From Verrucomicrobia bacterium LW23 (GTDB taxonomy: Bacteria; Verrucomicrobiota; Verrucomicrobiia; Methylacidiphilales; UBA1321): DNA of 64,000 nucleotides. The translations under genes were made by a program, and so were the position numbers. Positions 27,106 through 36,913 of this stretch are shown here, one piece after another (position 1 is the stretch's first letter; the number at the start of each line of letters is the position of its first letter). The stretch spans positions 62,001 to 126,000 of the forward strand of contig QAZA01000010.1 in NCBI GenBank assembly GCA_003054695.1. The letters run 5' to 3'. The notes beneath the pieces are model-generated. The model had not been told where the DNA came from, ran no database searches, and worked only from the letters and a program-made list of their open reading frames with translations.

Positions 27106-28032
27106 CTAAGGCAGTGGAGGCACCGACCCCGTCCCGCGCAGGCGAAACTCGCTGGGGCTTAGCCCCGTGGTGCGGCGAAACTGTTTGTTGAAGTACTGCG
27201 GATCCGCAATGCCGCACTCGTAGGCCACCTCCTTTACCGGCAGGTCCGTCGTCAGAAGAAGGTGACGCGCCATCTCCATGCGCACGCGGAGCAGATAGCC
27301 CGCCGCCGTTACGCCAAAGCGCTGATGAAATCGCGCCGCAAAATAATGCGCGCTGAGGCCCGAGCCGCGCACCAGCTCCGCAATCGGGATCGCCTTCGCA
27401 TAGTCCCGCTCCAGCCGCTCGCGCGCCGCCTCCAGCGCGGCGTCGGATGTACGCCGGCGCGCCGCTCCGGAGGCCGCCTGCAACCCGCCGCTGCCCGGGG
27501 AGCGATTGGCCGCAGGGGCTGAGGGGCATTCGGACGCGAGATCCGCAAAACGCAGCCCTCCGGCCAGCAGCAACGCCTCCAGGCGGGCTGTCGCGGCGGC
27601 TTCCATCAGCGCGCGCTCCGCCTCCGTGCGCGCGGGGTGGCGGGTGATGTCGTGGATGGCCTGCATCGAGTCGCCCAGCGCCGCGCCGCCGGCCGACGCA
27701 GGCACGTGCAGAGGGAAGAAGAAGCCCGGCGCCACCTCCGTGTCCCCTCCCGCCGCCGCCTCCACAAAAAAGTGGATGCACAGATGATGACTCGCATCCC
27801 GCAACTCGTAGCTCGAGCCCACGTGAGGGGGCGACAACGTCACATCACCCGGCCGCAGCGCAAACCGCTCCCCGCCAATCTCCACAACCCCATGGTAATG
27901 ATGCTGATGCAACGCAAACGTGGCGTGGCGGTACTGCCGCTCCATCCTGTCGGCCGCAAACCCCACCCAAAGAGCGCGCTCAATCCGCGTGCCAAAGCGA
28001 AGGGGAAAAAGATGGAATTTCACACCGGGCAT
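27106..28032 (-). CDS. AraC family transcriptional regulator
   Basis: 308 residues. The N-terminal cupin-like sensor half has HHYHGVVEIGGERFALRPGD and LCIHFFVEA. The C-terminal 100 residues carry two helix-turn-helix motifs: IPIAELVRGSGLSAHYFAARFHQ in the first, then VKEVAYECGIADPQYFNKQF, with the family signature ending RRTTGLSPSEFR. Family members with such cupin halves often sense sugars. A Ser/Ala-rich insert separates the halves. A small membrane-protein gene ends 8 bp upstream on the same strand, so the two are likely co-transcribed. Confidence 0.92.
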   Translation of the reverse strand: MPGVKFHLFPLRFGTRIERALWVGFAADRMERQYRHATFALHQHHYHGVVEIGGERFALRPGDVTLSPPHVGSSYELRDASHHLCIHFFVEAAAGGDTEVAPGFFFPLHVPASAGGAALGDSMQAIHDITRHPARTEAERALMEAAATARLEALLLAGGLRFADLASECPSAPAANRSPGSGGLQAASGAARRRTSDAALEAARERLERDYAKAIPIAELVRGSGLSAHYFAARFHQRFGVTAAGYLLRVRMEMARHLLLTTDLPVKEVAYECGIADPQYFNKQFRRTTGLSPSEFRLRGTGSVPPLP

Positions 28033-28040
28033 CCTGGCAG

Positions 28041-28406
28041 CTAAGCCTTCTCCTCAACCATTGCCGGTACATTTCGATCCGTGGACGTGACAAGGAAAAA
28101 CAAGTGCCCGGTGCCGAAACAAAGTATAAAGGAAAGCGTGGCTACAAAAAATTGTTGCGTCGGTTTTGACTCAAACCAAATGTGTAAAAATACAAGAACA
28201 GCAAAACACAGCATTGCTCCACCGTAAAAACAATCCCTGAAGAATGGATACGGACTATCCCACGCCAACAGCGTAAACACAATAAGCATATGAACAGGGC
28301 TGCACAGCACCGCCAAAACAAGGTAAGTGCTGAACAAGGCCCACAGAAATTTCAAGCTTTGCCCCAAAAAAGAAAGCGCTGCAGGTTTGACCGTAGGGCT
28401 TTTCAT
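28041..28406 (-). CDS. Four-TM small membrane protein, 121 aa
   Basis: No recognised family. Four hydrophobic segments are visible (FLWALFSTYLVLAVL, MLIVFTLLAW, GGAMLCFAVLVFLHIWF, FFVATLSFILCFGTGHLFFLV) with short hydrophilic ends. Base composition is lower in GC than its neighbours, which may hint at a different origin. It is followed after 8 bp by the AraC-type regulator. Confidence 0.6.
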   Translation of the reverse strand: MKSPTVKPAALSFLGQSLKFLWALFSTYLVLAVLCSPVHMLIVFTLLAWDSPYPFFRDCFYGGAMLCFAVLVFLHIWFESKPTQQFFVATLSFILCFGTGHLFFLVTSTDRNVPAMVEEKA

Positions 28407-28667
28407 AATCTGTGGCGAATGCTTAAAGCCTCGCCGCCTCCCATTCTTGAAGTTTGAAAGGAGCTGCTAACGAAAGTTGATACTTGATAGGCCCTTGCAT
28501 CGGCATGCGCGGCTGTCATTTTTGGGGTTGCTGCCAGGCAGAAGGTGCAAAATCCCAGGTATCACACGGCATCGCGGCTCTCGCGGCGCCGGCAACCGCG
28601 CGAGACAGCTGTTCTTTGGCGTCGATCATCGCGCAGCTCTCCATGTCTTACAATTGCTACGTCACGC

Positions 28668-31235
28668 CTATCGCCACTCGTGCTTCGGATATTTGCGTTG
28701 CAGCTCCTGTTTGATCTTAGGATACGACTCCTGCCAGAAAACTGCAAGGTTTGCCGTAATTTGTATCGGCCGGTAATTGGGCGCCAGCACTTGCAGCGTG
28801 GCGGGCACGCGCCGTCCGGCCAGCAAAATGCTTTCCTTGACGCCGTATAAATCCTGGATGCGCGCCGCGATGACGGGCGGGCTCTCCGCGCTGTACGTCA
28901 CCTTGGCGCGACGGCCGTTGGGCAGCTCGATGCGCTCGGGCGCGTACTCGTCCAACAGGCGCTGTTGCTCGCCGCTGAGCCATTGTTTGACAACCGGCCA
29001 CACCGCGCGGTCCTTGATCTCCTTGTAGCTGAGCGCGCCATGGCAAATCTGCTCGATGAGCGCAATGCGGTCCTCCGGCGTGATTTCCGGCAGGTTAAAC
29101 TCCGGCCACCATTTGCGTAAGGCGTTGACGCGCAAGATCCACTGCTCCACCTGGTCGTCCCAGTTGGCCAGCGGGCAGCGGCCGGCAATCACCTCGCGAG
29201 CCAGCAGGCCGGCGGCGGCGTCGCGGTCGCGCGTGTCGGTGGTCGTCGTCTCCAGCAGCAGGTCGCGGAAGAGCCGCGAGCGGACGGCCTGGACGCGGCG
29301 CGTGGCGGGGTCCAGAATCGTCTCGGTGCGGTCCGTAAAGTCGTCGGGAAAGAGCTCGCGCAGCCACTCCTCGCGCACGGCCGTGGCCATGCTCAGCAGC
29401 ACGCTCAGGTCGCCGCCGCGCCCCTGCACCTCGCGCACTTCGGCGGCGACGAGCAGCGGCTCCTCCTGCACCACGCTCTCTCGCGCCAGCACGCCGGTGC
29501 GGTTGCGGGTTAGGGCGCAGCGCAGCGTGCCTTTGTCCACGCGGCGCGCGAGGTGGTCGCTAAAGCCGGCCAGCACGCAGCGGCGCACGGCGGTGCCTTC
29601 CACGCGTTTCTCGGAGATATCGAGCCCTTCGTCGCGGGCAATGTCCAGAAACTGTTCGAACGTCTGCGCCACTTGCCGCGCTGTAAGTGCATGGATGCCA
29701 AGGCGTTGGCAGGCACCGCCTTCAAAGTTGCGCTGCTCCGCCCAGCGGTAGGCGCGCATCATCACAAAGAAGTCCGACTCGGTTTCGCCGTCCGTAAACA
29801 CTTCGCGATCCTCCTCCATCTCGCGCCCTTCGGCGCGCATCAGAAAGCTGCGGCCCTGCGTAAGCGACGCAATGAGGGCCGCCTGCCGCACGCAACCTAA
29901 GTCCGCCGCCGCCAACAACATACGCGCATAGCGCGGGTGGACGGGGAAGGCCAGCATACGGCGGCCAAGCTTCGTAATCGTATCCAGCTTACTGGGTCCA
30001 GCGTCACGCTGGTCCCCCCGCGGGCCTGCAATGGCGCCGAGATCGCGCAGCAGCGCCTCGGCCGTCATAAGCGCTTTGGTCTCAGGGGCTTCCAGCCATG
30101 GGAATGCGGCGATATCCACAATTCCCGCGGCTTTGAGGGAGAGCACCACTTCGGCCAGGTCCAGCCGCCGCACCTCGGGCAACTCCTGCGGCATGCGCGC
30201 GGCGTGCTCCTTCTCCGTCCACAGGCGCAGGGAGACGCCCGGGGCGGTGCGGCCGGCGCGGCCGGTGCGTTGTTGCGAGGAGGCCTGGCTGATTTTCTCG
30301 ACCAGCAGCGTGTTGATGCCGCGGTACGGGTCGTACCGGGCAATGCGCGCCAGGCCGGAATCCACGACGATACGGATGCCGTCGATCGTCAGCGACGTCT
30401 CGGCCACGTTGGTGGAGACAATGATCTTGCGGCGGTCCGCCTGCTCCAGCGCCATATCCTGTTGGCGTGGAGGCAGTTCGCCATGCAGGGGCAGCAGCAG
30501 GCAATCGCCGCAGCGTCGCTCGTTGCGCAACGCGGCGATGGTGCGGGAGATCTCGTACGCGCCGGGCATGAAGATGAGCACGTCGCCATCCATGCCGCTG
30601 GCCAGCAGGCGCTCCGTCTCGTACGCGGCCAGGTCCCACGGCTGGGAGTTGTCGGGCCTGGGCAGGTAGCGGATCTCGACCGGGAAGGTGCGGCCCTCCG
30701 ACGTAACCACCTGGCACGGTTGCAGATAGCGCTCCAGAGACGCCGCCTCAAGCGTGGCGGACATCACCACGATTTTGAGGTCCGGCCGGTGCTCGCGCTG
30801 CAGTTGCAGGGCGCGGCCCAGGGTAATGTCGCCGTACAGGTGGCGCTCGTGGAACTCGTCGAAGACGAGCGTTGAGACGCCGCGCAGTTTGGGGTCGGCC
30901 AGCATGTGGCGCAGGAGAATGCCTTCCGTCACGAATTTGATGCGCGTCTCCGGCCCCGCAACTACTTCCAGCTTAATCTGATAGCCTACCTCCGCGCCGA
31001 GCTTTACACCGCGCTCCTGCGCCACGCGGCGCGCCAGCATGCGCGTGGCCAGGCGGCGCGGCTGCAGCACGATGATCTGGCCATCGCCAGCAAGCCCCGC
31101 ATCCAGCACAATCTGAGGCGTTTGCGTGGATTTGCCGGAGCCCGTGGGCGCCTGCAGAATCAGGCGCGAATCGGCGCGCAGGGCGGCGATAATCTGCGGG
31201 GCAACGGCGTAGATGGGAAGCGTGCGGGGATCCAT
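28668..31235 (-). CDS. hrpB: ATP-dependent helicase HrpB (DEAH box)
   Basis: 855 residues from the ATG at 31235 (MDPRTLPIYAV); a longer frame exists but its first 44 residues are not family-like. Superfamily 2 motifs are in order: Walker A APTGSGKST (Lys35), DEFHER as motif II, SATLEA as motif III, and QRTGRAGRTAPG as motif VI. The HrpB-specific C-terminal domain follows, with LPNGRRAKVTYSAESPPVIA and the ending LQRKYPKHEWR. HrpB belongs to the RNA-helicase-like DEAH group; its cellular role in bacteria is poorly defined. Length is normal. Confidence 0.95.
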   Translation of the reverse strand: MDPRTLPIYAVAPQIIAALRADSRLILQAPTGSGKSTQTPQIVLDAGLAGDGQIIVLQPRRLATRMLARRVAQERGVKLGAEVGYQIKLEVVAGPETRIKFVTEGILLRHMLADPKLRGVSTLVFDEFHERHLYGDITLGRALQLQREHRPDLKIVVMSATLEAASLERYLQPCQVVTSEGRTFPVEIRYLPRPDNSQPWDLAAYETERLLASGMDGDVLIFMPGAYEISRTIAALRNERRCGDCLLLPLHGELPPRQQDMALEQADRRKIIVSTNVAETSLTIDGIRIVVDSGLARIARYDPYRGINTLLVEKISQASSQQRTGRAGRTAPGVSLRLWTEKEHAARMPQELPEVRRLDLAEVVLSLKAAGIVDIAAFPWLEAPETKALMTAEALLRDLGAIAGPRGDQRDAGPSKLDTITKLGRRMLAFPVHPRYARMLLAAADLGCVRQAALIASLTQGRSFLMRAEGREMEEDREVFTDGETESDFFVMMRAYRWAEQRNFEGGACQRLGIHALTARQVAQTFEQFLDIARDEGLDISEKRVEGTAVRRCVLAGFSDHLARRVDKGTLRCALTRNRTGVLARESVVQEEPLLVAAEVREVQGRGGDLSVLLSMATAVREEWLRELFPDDFTDRTETILDPATRRVQAVRSRLFRDLLLETTTTDTRDRDAAAGLLAREVIAGRCPLANWDDQVEQWILRVNALRKWWPEFNLPEITPEDRIALIEQICHGALSYKEIKDRAVWPVVKQWLSGEQQRLLDEYAPERIELPNGRRAKVTYSAESPPVIAARIQDLYGVKESILLAGRRVPATLQVLAPNYRPIQITANLAVFWQESYPKIKQELQRKYPKHEWR

Positions 31236-31643
31236 GGCGGGCGGGGTCGGCGGGGCGGGCAATGCAAGGAGAGTGAAAACGGGAAGCATACAGCTCCGAG
31301 GGCCACTTGCCAAGGATTCCGGCGACCGGCAGCGCCTGCACGCGTTACCTTGCCATCCCCTCCCCAAGGCGATGCGTGCAGGGGCTTCGCGCGAAGGAGG
31401 CGAAGGTCGCGGAGGGGAGAAGGGAATGCCAGTTGGTCTTATTTACAACTCCGCCAAGGGAGTTCCAGGCGTCTACATGTCAAGATAGAAGCTTCCCCTC
31501 TGTCTTGGCGAAACTTTCCGCCCTTGGCGATATGTCCGACCTGGCTTCGTGCATCTGCAGATAATATCGCCAAGGACGGAAAGTTTCGCCAAGGGGGACC
31601 GCAGAGAGTGACTGAACTGCGTTGCGAGTTTGTCTCAGATCAC
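31236..31643. repeat. Spacer holding palindromic element copy 1
   Basis: A 400-bp spacer. The element at 31504-31593 is a near-perfect inverted repeat: CTTGGCGAAACTTTCCGCCC at the left, its complement at the right, and ATATCGCCAAGG-type inner flanks around a 30-nt loop. A copy with the same arms is at 51395-51485. No gene is seen. Confidence 0.8.
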
Positions 31644-32876
31644 TTACTTTATCTCATAAATCCGCACATCCCAGGCCTCGAAGCTATCGGAAAACGTGCC
31701 CCCGTTCTTCAGTTCGATTGTGCGATTCTCGCCAACGACGCTGAGTATGGCGCCCGGTTTCAAGCCTGGCACTGAGAAGGTGGCCGCCGTCGTCACACCC
31801 TTCATCTCCACGGCAAAGAGATAGGTGATGCCGGAGTGACGTTTGACCATAATGTCGACGTCGGTGGCCGTGGGCCGAGCCTCGCCATCCGGGCCGGCGT
31901 ACGTCGTGGCCACCTCCGCGCCCTCGGGGATCGTGGGAGAGTTAAGCACCGGGGCGAGCGAAAGGATCTGCTTGTTGATGGCCGTAACAGCGGCGAGCAT
32001 CTCCGGGTTATCCAGAATGGCCGCCTCCTTGAAGGGCGCAAACTCGTGCAGGAAGTAGATGAGGCCGGTGGAGCCGTGGATGAGGGACATCCAGACCTGG
32101 CAGCGCAGCTGGTGGGGGGTGGCGATGCGGTCTTTCGTGCCTATCTTGCTGGTTTCGATGCAGTTCCACACAATCTTCTGCCCGTTGCTCAGGCGCATCA
32201 GGTGGTCCACACCTTTGGCCACGTACCACAGCTTGCCGTCCACTGCCGGCAGGTTTCCGGCCACCGGGTAGATGTCGAACGAGACGATGTCGGCGCCCTT
32301 CACGTACTCCGGGTAGTCCTCGGCGCGGCCGGTGCGGGTGCCGCGGCCGATCCACTCATTGTAGGCCACGCTTAGCCCCAGGTTAAGCAGCACGGGGCGG
32401 GTGGGATCGGCTTTGATGGCGGCGGCGTAGCCCTCGATGATCGTGGCGGGCGGGATGGGCGGGCCGTAGCCTTTGCCGTCGGGCAGAGGCTGCGCGTTAT
32501 CGGGCTCGTCGCCGTGCATCCAGGCGATGATGGTGGGATCGTTGATGTAGCGCAGAGAGCTGGGGCTTTGCTCGCAGATGAGCTTCATCCCCGCGCTCTT
32601 GATCTGCGCCAAATGCTCCTCCTTCACCTCGCCCCATATGCCCACAAACGTATTGATCCCCGCCTCCTTAAAGCGCGGCGCGTGGCGGGGATTTTGCAGC
32701 CACACTGCCAGCGGGAAAAACGACGGATCGCTCGGCGGGCCGTTTTTCCACTTGGCGTAGGGGCTGGGGGGCGACGCGGGGGGAGCGGCCGTCGGAGCCT
32801 CCTGCGCGGAGGAGTTACAGACGCCCCCCGTTAACGCGAGCGCAAGCAAGGCGGCGAGCAGGAGTATCCGTTTCAT
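31644..32876 (-). CDS. Secreted TIM-barrel glycoside hydrolase-like protein
   Basis: 410 residues. The signal peptide is MKRILLLAALLALALTGGV, followed by a possible lipoprotein Cys20 and a Pro/Ala linker. The body resembles beta-galactosidase-type (beta/alpha)8 barrels: FFPLAVWLQNPRHAPRFKEAGIN, then WMHGDEPDN with a plausible acid/base Glu, then VSFDIYPVAG and a later WNCIETSK strand with a candidate nucleophile Glu. A beta-sandwich-like C-terminus follows. No exact GH family is recognised. It lies 64 bp downstream of the RsbU-like gene on the same strand. Confidence 0.6.
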   Translation of the reverse strand: MKRILLLAALLALALTGGVCNSSAQEAPTAAPPASPPSPYAKWKNGPPSDPSFFPLAVWLQNPRHAPRFKEAGINTFVGIWGEVKEEHLAQIKSAGMKLICEQSPSSLRYINDPTIIAWMHGDEPDNAQPLPDGKGYGPPIPPATIIEGYAAAIKADPTRPVLLNLGLSVAYNEWIGRGTRTGRAEDYPEYVKGADIVSFDIYPVAGNLPAVDGKLWYVAKGVDHLMRLSNGQKIVWNCIETSKIGTKDRIATPHQLRCQVWMSLIHGSTGLIYFLHEFAPFKEAAILDNPEMLAAVTAINKQILSLAPVLNSPTIPEGAEVATTYAGPDGEARPTATDVDIMVKRHSGITYLFAVEMKGVTTAATFSVPGLKPGAILSVVGENRTIELKNGGTFSDSFEAWDVRIYEIK

Positions 32877-32940
32877 GCGAACGCTACCTTAGAGATATTA
32901 AGCGTTATCGCAATCATTTTCACCACAATGTCGATTCCCT

Positions 32941-34209
32941 CTAAAACTCGCAGCGGATGACCGTAAAGTCATCGTCAAAATGTTCCGGACCGTGGGCGGC
33001 GCGCATGTGGGCTACCAGGTTATCCAGGTAGCGGGAGTCGCTTGCGGGTGGCTGGACAAAAAAGTCGAGGAAATAGCTCATCGGCACCATGGTGCCATCC
33101 GGGTAGGAGACCTCGTAGGTGCCGTCGCTGATGAGATAAAGTTCGCCGTGCTCGGGCAGGGTGGCCTCGTGCTGCTCGTACTCGATGCCCGACATGACGC
33201 CGAGGATCAGGCCGCCGCCGTCCAGCTGCGTTAACTGGCGCGCCCCGTCAGCGCCAGGGGCGACGACCAGCGCGGGCGGATGGCCGGCGTTGGCATACGT
33301 AAGTCGCCGCGTGGGAGCATGATAGACGCCGTACCATACGGTAAAGTACATGCCGTTGTGCTTATCCATCAGAAAGATTTCGTTCAGCGCGTTAAGCACT
33401 TTGGCCGGCTGGCGCGGGTCGGCGCCGTCGGGCAGGGTGCCACTGCGCAGCACGTTAAGCGCGGCTACCGTCAGCAGCGCGGCGGCCACGCCGTGGCCGC
33501 AGACGTCCAGCAGGTACATCGCAAAGTGCTCCGTGTCGATCCACCCGTAGCTGAAGGAGTCGCCGCCCAGCTCCGAGCAGGGGATCAGCTCCCAGTCGAT
33601 GCGGAACGGATCGTTGCGCAGGGGCGGCAGGATGGAGCGCACATATTTGGCGGACTCGGCGAGCTCGCTGGCCAGGCGTTTGGCGGTATCGCGCAGGGCT
33701 TCGCGCGAGTGCTTAAGCTCGATATGCGTCCGCACGCGCGCCAGCAACTCCGTGGCGTTAAAGGGTTTGCCCACGTAGTCCACCGCGCCGGCCTCCAGAC
33801 CTTTCACCACATAGTCGGTCTCCGTAGCCGCGGTAAGCATGATGACGGGGATATCCGCCGTGGCGGGGTTGGAGCGGATGCGGCGGGTGACCTCGAAGCC
33901 GTCCATTTCGGGCATCATCACGTCGCACAGCACCAGGTCCGCCGGGCGCGAGGCGAGGCTGCGCAGGGCCTGGGCGCCGCTGGTAGCCGGCACAATCTGG
34001 TACCCCGCGGCGCGCAGCATGGAGCCGACGACCTGAATGTTGCGCGGGATGTCGTCCACCACCACAATAATGCTGTCCTTGGGCTGCTTGAGGCAGGCCG
34101 GCTGGAGAAAAAGGCTGGCGGCGTCGGCGGGAGCGGCGCTGGTGGGGTCGGCGGTGGCGGGAGTGTCGGCCATGGCTTTATGCATAGCCAACGGGTGGAG
34201 GTTAAGCAA
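32941..34209 (-). CDS. Response regulator with PP2C-type (RsbU/SpoIIE) phosphatase output
   Basis: 422 residues. The receiver domain at about 45-165 has VVVDDIPRNIQVV, the phosphorylatable Asp in LVLCDVMMPEMDG, and the KPF switch Lys. A short coiled-coil linker leads to a SpoIIE/PP2C domain at about 205-420 with GGDSFSYGWID, LLDVCGHGVAAALLTV and a C-terminal DDDFTVI metal-binding motif. Such proteins dephosphorylate STAS antagonists. The window encodes two STAS proteins, which are candidate substrates (inference). It starts 3 bp after the upstream APH-like gene, so the two are an operon. Alternative starts at 34185 or 34173 are possible. Confidence 0.92.
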   Translation of the reverse strand: MLNLHPLAMHKAMADTPATADPTSAAPADAASLFLQPACLKQPKDSIIVVVDDIPRNIQVVGSMLRAAGYQIVPATSGAQALRSLASRPADLVLCDVMMPEMDGFEVTRRIRSNPATADIPVIMLTAATETDYVVKGLEAGAVDYVGKPFNATELLARVRTHIELKHSREALRDTAKRLASELAESAKYVRSILPPLRNDPFRIDWELIPCSELGGDSFSYGWIDTEHFAMYLLDVCGHGVAAALLTVAALNVLRSGTLPDGADPRQPAKVLNALNEIFLMDKHNGMYFTVWYGVYHAPTRRLTYANAGHPPALVVAPGADGARQLTQLDGGGLILGVMSGIEYEQHEATLPEHGELYLISDGTYEVSYPDGTMVPMSYFLDFFVQPPASDSRYLDNLVAHMRAAHGPEHFDDDFTVIRCEF

Positions 34210-34212
34210 AAA

Positions 34213-35289
34213 CTAAAACTCGCACATATCGACGCAGCCCTCGCAAGCCTTCGCTTGCGAGAGGACTCGCTGGAGCGTCGCCGCCTCCATAAACGGCCGG
34301 TTGTGGACGACGGAGTCGCGTAAGTCATTGAAAAAGCGTTGCTGAAAGGGGCCGAGCGTTTGCGCGCGCAGGCGATCGCGCCAGCGATGCGACAGCACAA
34401 AAAAGATGCGGATCTGCCTTAGCCTGATGAGTTGAGGCAACTGGCGCAGCTGGCAGAACGAAAGGGTGCGATGCTTCCCGTACCCGGCCAGAAGATGGCT
34501 CAGGAAATCCGCGATAAACTCCTGCCGTGGAAGCGTTTGGAACGCGCACGTCGCGGCCTCGAAGACAGCCGTCGCGATGTCCGCCAGGAACCAGTGGTAC
34601 TCGGCGTTATCGAAATCGAACGCCGTGAGGAGGGGGCCGGCGCCGCCCGATGCGGGCGCGGATTGCACGGCGAAGTTCCAGAGGTGGAGATCGGAGTGGA
34701 TCAGCCCGAATGAATCATGGGACTGCGGGAGGGCGTTCTGCAGCTCGCTCTCCAACTCCAGCAGATGCAGCGCGGCGGTGCCCGTATCGGCGCCTTCCCC
34801 GCTATCGACACTCTCCAGATCAAACGCGTTCTTCACCCACCCGTGCCGCTGCGGAGCATTCGGAGGGGCCTCGTAGGAAAGCGCCGCCAGATGCAGGCGC
34901 CCCAAAAGCTCGCCCCAGGCGCGGAAGGTGGCGGCGTGCCAGTGCGCTTGGGCGCCGATATCGCCGGGCGCAAGCGTAAAGGCCACGGCGGTAACGGGTT
35001 GACCGTCCTCCAGAACGCCCTGCACCGTCCAGTCCCCGTCCACCGTGGGGATGGGAGCACACACCGGCACGCCCTCCGCGTGCACATGGCGCAGAAAGTC
35101 GATCTCCGCCATCACCTGCGCGGAGCTGCGATGGGTGCGCGGGGTAAGGCGAAGGATCGTATCTTGCGCCCCGCCCGAAACGCGAAAGATAGCATTCTGC
35201 ACCTTCGCCACAAAGGCGCATCGCTCCGGCGTCGCGCCAAAGTGGCGTGCGATACCCGCAGGCAAGGCTGGAGCCATGATGGCGGTCAT
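34213..35289 (-). CDS. Aminoglycoside phosphotransferase/SrkA-like kinase
   Basis: 358 residues from the ATG at 35289. The APH fold is recognised by GLIHSDLHLWNF (catalytic HxDxxxxN) and the downstream AFDFDNAEYHWFLADIA with the metal-binding Asp. The N-lobe holds a lysine-poor FVAKVQNAIFRV segment. Members include stress-response kinase SrkA and homoserine kinase-like enzymes; a resistance role is not implied. A longer frame upstream runs into the palindromic repeat at 35314 and is rejected. It is linked to the RsbU-like gene by a 3-bp gap. Confidence 0.85.
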   Translation of the reverse strand: MTAIMAPALPAGIARHFGATPERCAFVAKVQNAIFRVSGGAQDTILRLTPRTHRSSAQVMAEIDFLRHVHAEGVPVCAPIPTVDGDWTVQGVLEDGQPVTAVAFTLAPGDIGAQAHWHAATFRAWGELLGRLHLAALSYEAPPNAPQRHGWVKNAFDLESVDSGEGADTGTAALHLLELESELQNALPQSHDSFGLIHSDLHLWNFAVQSAPASGGAGPLLTAFDFDNAEYHWFLADIATAVFEAATCAFQTLPRQEFIADFLSHLLAGYGKHRTLSFCQLRQLPQLIRLRQIRIFFVLSHRWRDRLRAQTLGPFQQRFFNDLRDSVVHNRPFMEAATLQRVLSQAKACEGCVDMCEF

Positions 35290-35626
35290 ACCAAAACCCG
35301 GGCTACTACTCCCAATCCCCCTTAGCGGCTTTGCCCCCCTTCGCGTGATATACTCCCTTGCATTCACGCAGTATGCACAGCGAGGGGAAATTTATCACGC
35401 GAAGGGGGATAAAGCCGCTAAGGGGGATTCGGACTGCAAAATCAATACAGCACAGCGTGGATATAAAGAAACAGAAAGGCGGAGCGAAATGTGTACAGCG
35501 TTCCCTTGCAACAGGAACGATATCCAATCGCCATAAGCGCGCCGGCGCTGGCTAAACGCTGAAGGTCCGCCGACCCTATCGGGCGGCGGACCACGGTGCG
35601 TTGCTGAATATGCCTAAATCGGAGCC
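35290..35626. repeat. Palindromic repeat and downstream hairpin
   Basis: An inverted repeat with 39-nt arms (35314-35352 and 35391-35429) differing at about 3 positions; the outer part reads AATCCCCCTTAGCGGCTTT. A second hairpin, GGTCCGCCG/CGGCGGACC at 35564-35592, lies just past the stop of the DUF4912 gene and may end its transcription, though the T-tail is weak. Confidence 0.7.
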
Positions 35627-36913
35627 TTACTCCTCCACCTCCACCTTGCCGATGGGGCCGGGCAGCGGGGGCTGGCCGGTGGCTTTCACGTCGCCATTAT
35701 AGTCGCTCAGGCGCATGAAGCTCAGCAGGGCGCTGCGGGTCTCCACCTCGTCGGGGCTGGTGGCCTCGATGGGAATGAAGTACTGGCCGTCCGGAAAGAC
35801 GAAGTGGTAGCTGAAGGTGCCGTCCTCGCGCAGGGTGATGTGCTTGCCGTCGATCTTGACGCGCGCCTTCGGGTCGGTGCCGCCGTAGATGATCAGCTCC
35901 GCGTTCACGTGCATGAAGAAGCCGCGCTCCTTTTGCGCGCCAAAGCTGGCGCCAAAGGGCGAACTGACGCTGCTGACCCACTGGCCGCTGGTGGGCCAGG
36001 AGAAGGCGGGCAGCTGGCCAGGGGGCACCGCGGCTGCCGGCCACTGGCCGCTGGACATTTGCTCCAGCAGGCGGCGGCGCAGCACTTCGGTGATGTCCAG
36101 CGAGCCCACGCGCACCTGGCGGATAATGTCACCGCCGCCGATGTAGTCGAGCAGCGCGGACTGTTGGTCCTCGGTAAGCGGGGTGCCCTCGGCCACGGGG
36201 AAGGGCATGGGCACGCCTTCGGTCTGCAGCTTCAGCAGGGTTTGGAGAATTTCCTCGGCCGGCAGGTAATTCAGCGCCAGCTGTGTCTGCACCAGCTCCT
36301 TAATCTCCTTGAAGCTCTTGAAAGGCGGGATCGTGACGAACTGCGCCTCCGTGCGGGGCGAGAAGTTGTCGCGCGGCGTGCTTGTCTCGCCGGAGCGGGC
36401 AATGACTTCAAAGCCGCCGTCATGCCGGTAATAGCCCAGCTGCGCGTAAAAGCGGGTGGCAGGCTGGTTAACGTGGATGTACCAGTTTTTCGCCGCCTCG
36501 TGCAGCTGAATCTGCTGCGCGCGGGTGCCGCCCGGGTAGTAGATCTCCAGGAACACCTTGCCGTCGTGCGAGTTACGCGAGGCCTCCTGGTACTGCTGCC
36601 AGGTCAGGTCCCAGTAGGCGAAGAGGAAATAAGGATCGCGCGCCACCAGGTAGAGCTTTTTGGTGCCGTAGCTGTCGGGCAGCTCGCCCAGGTACTCAAA
36701 CTCGGGGGGGGCGCTGGATTGCGCTTTGACGGGGGGCGTGAGAACAAACTTGCGGTCCGAGAGATCGAGCGAGGCGGCCTCGGTCGACAGCACCGGATCG
36801 GCCGGGCTGGGTTCGGGTGCCGGCGGTTTCACGGCCCCGCCACGTGCGGCAACTTTGACGGGATCGCGTTTGGAAGAGCTTTTGCGCGGGGGGATGGTGA
36901 TTTTAGAAGACAT
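35627..36913 (-). CDS. DUF4912 domain protein
   Basis: 428 residues from the ATG at 36913. A basic, Pro-rich N-terminus precedes the DUF4912 domain (about residues 75-200): YLVARDPYFLFAYWDLTWQQ, YIHVNQPATRFYAQLGYY and FEVIARSGETSTPR. A middle helical part has repeated LLEQM/ILQTLLKL segments. The C-terminus at about 330-428 has a beta-rich module, HVNAELIIYGGTDPKARVKIDGKHITL, which resembles an Ig-like carbohydrate or wall module. The function is unknown. It has no signal peptide. The domain is common in Verrucomicrobia and clostridia. Confidence 0.85.
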   Translation of the reverse strand: MSSKITIPPRKSSSKRDPVKVAARGGAVKPPAPEPSPADPVLSTEAASLDLSDRKFVLTPPVKAQSSAPPEFEYLGELPDSYGTKKLYLVARDPYFLFAYWDLTWQQYQEASRNSHDGKVFLEIYYPGGTRAQQIQLHEAAKNWYIHVNQPATRFYAQLGYYRHDGGFEVIARSGETSTPRDNFSPRTEAQFVTIPPFKSFKEIKELVQTQLALNYLPAEEILQTLLKLQTEGVPMPFPVAEGTPLTEDQQSALLDYIGGGDIIRQVRVGSLDITEVLRRRLLEQMSSGQWPAAAVPPGQLPAFSWPTSGQWVSSVSSPFGASFGAQKERGFFMHVNAELIIYGGTDPKARVKIDGKHITLREDGTFSYHFVFPDGQYFIPIEATSPDEVETRSALLSFMRLSDYNGDVKATGQPPLPGPIGKVEVEE

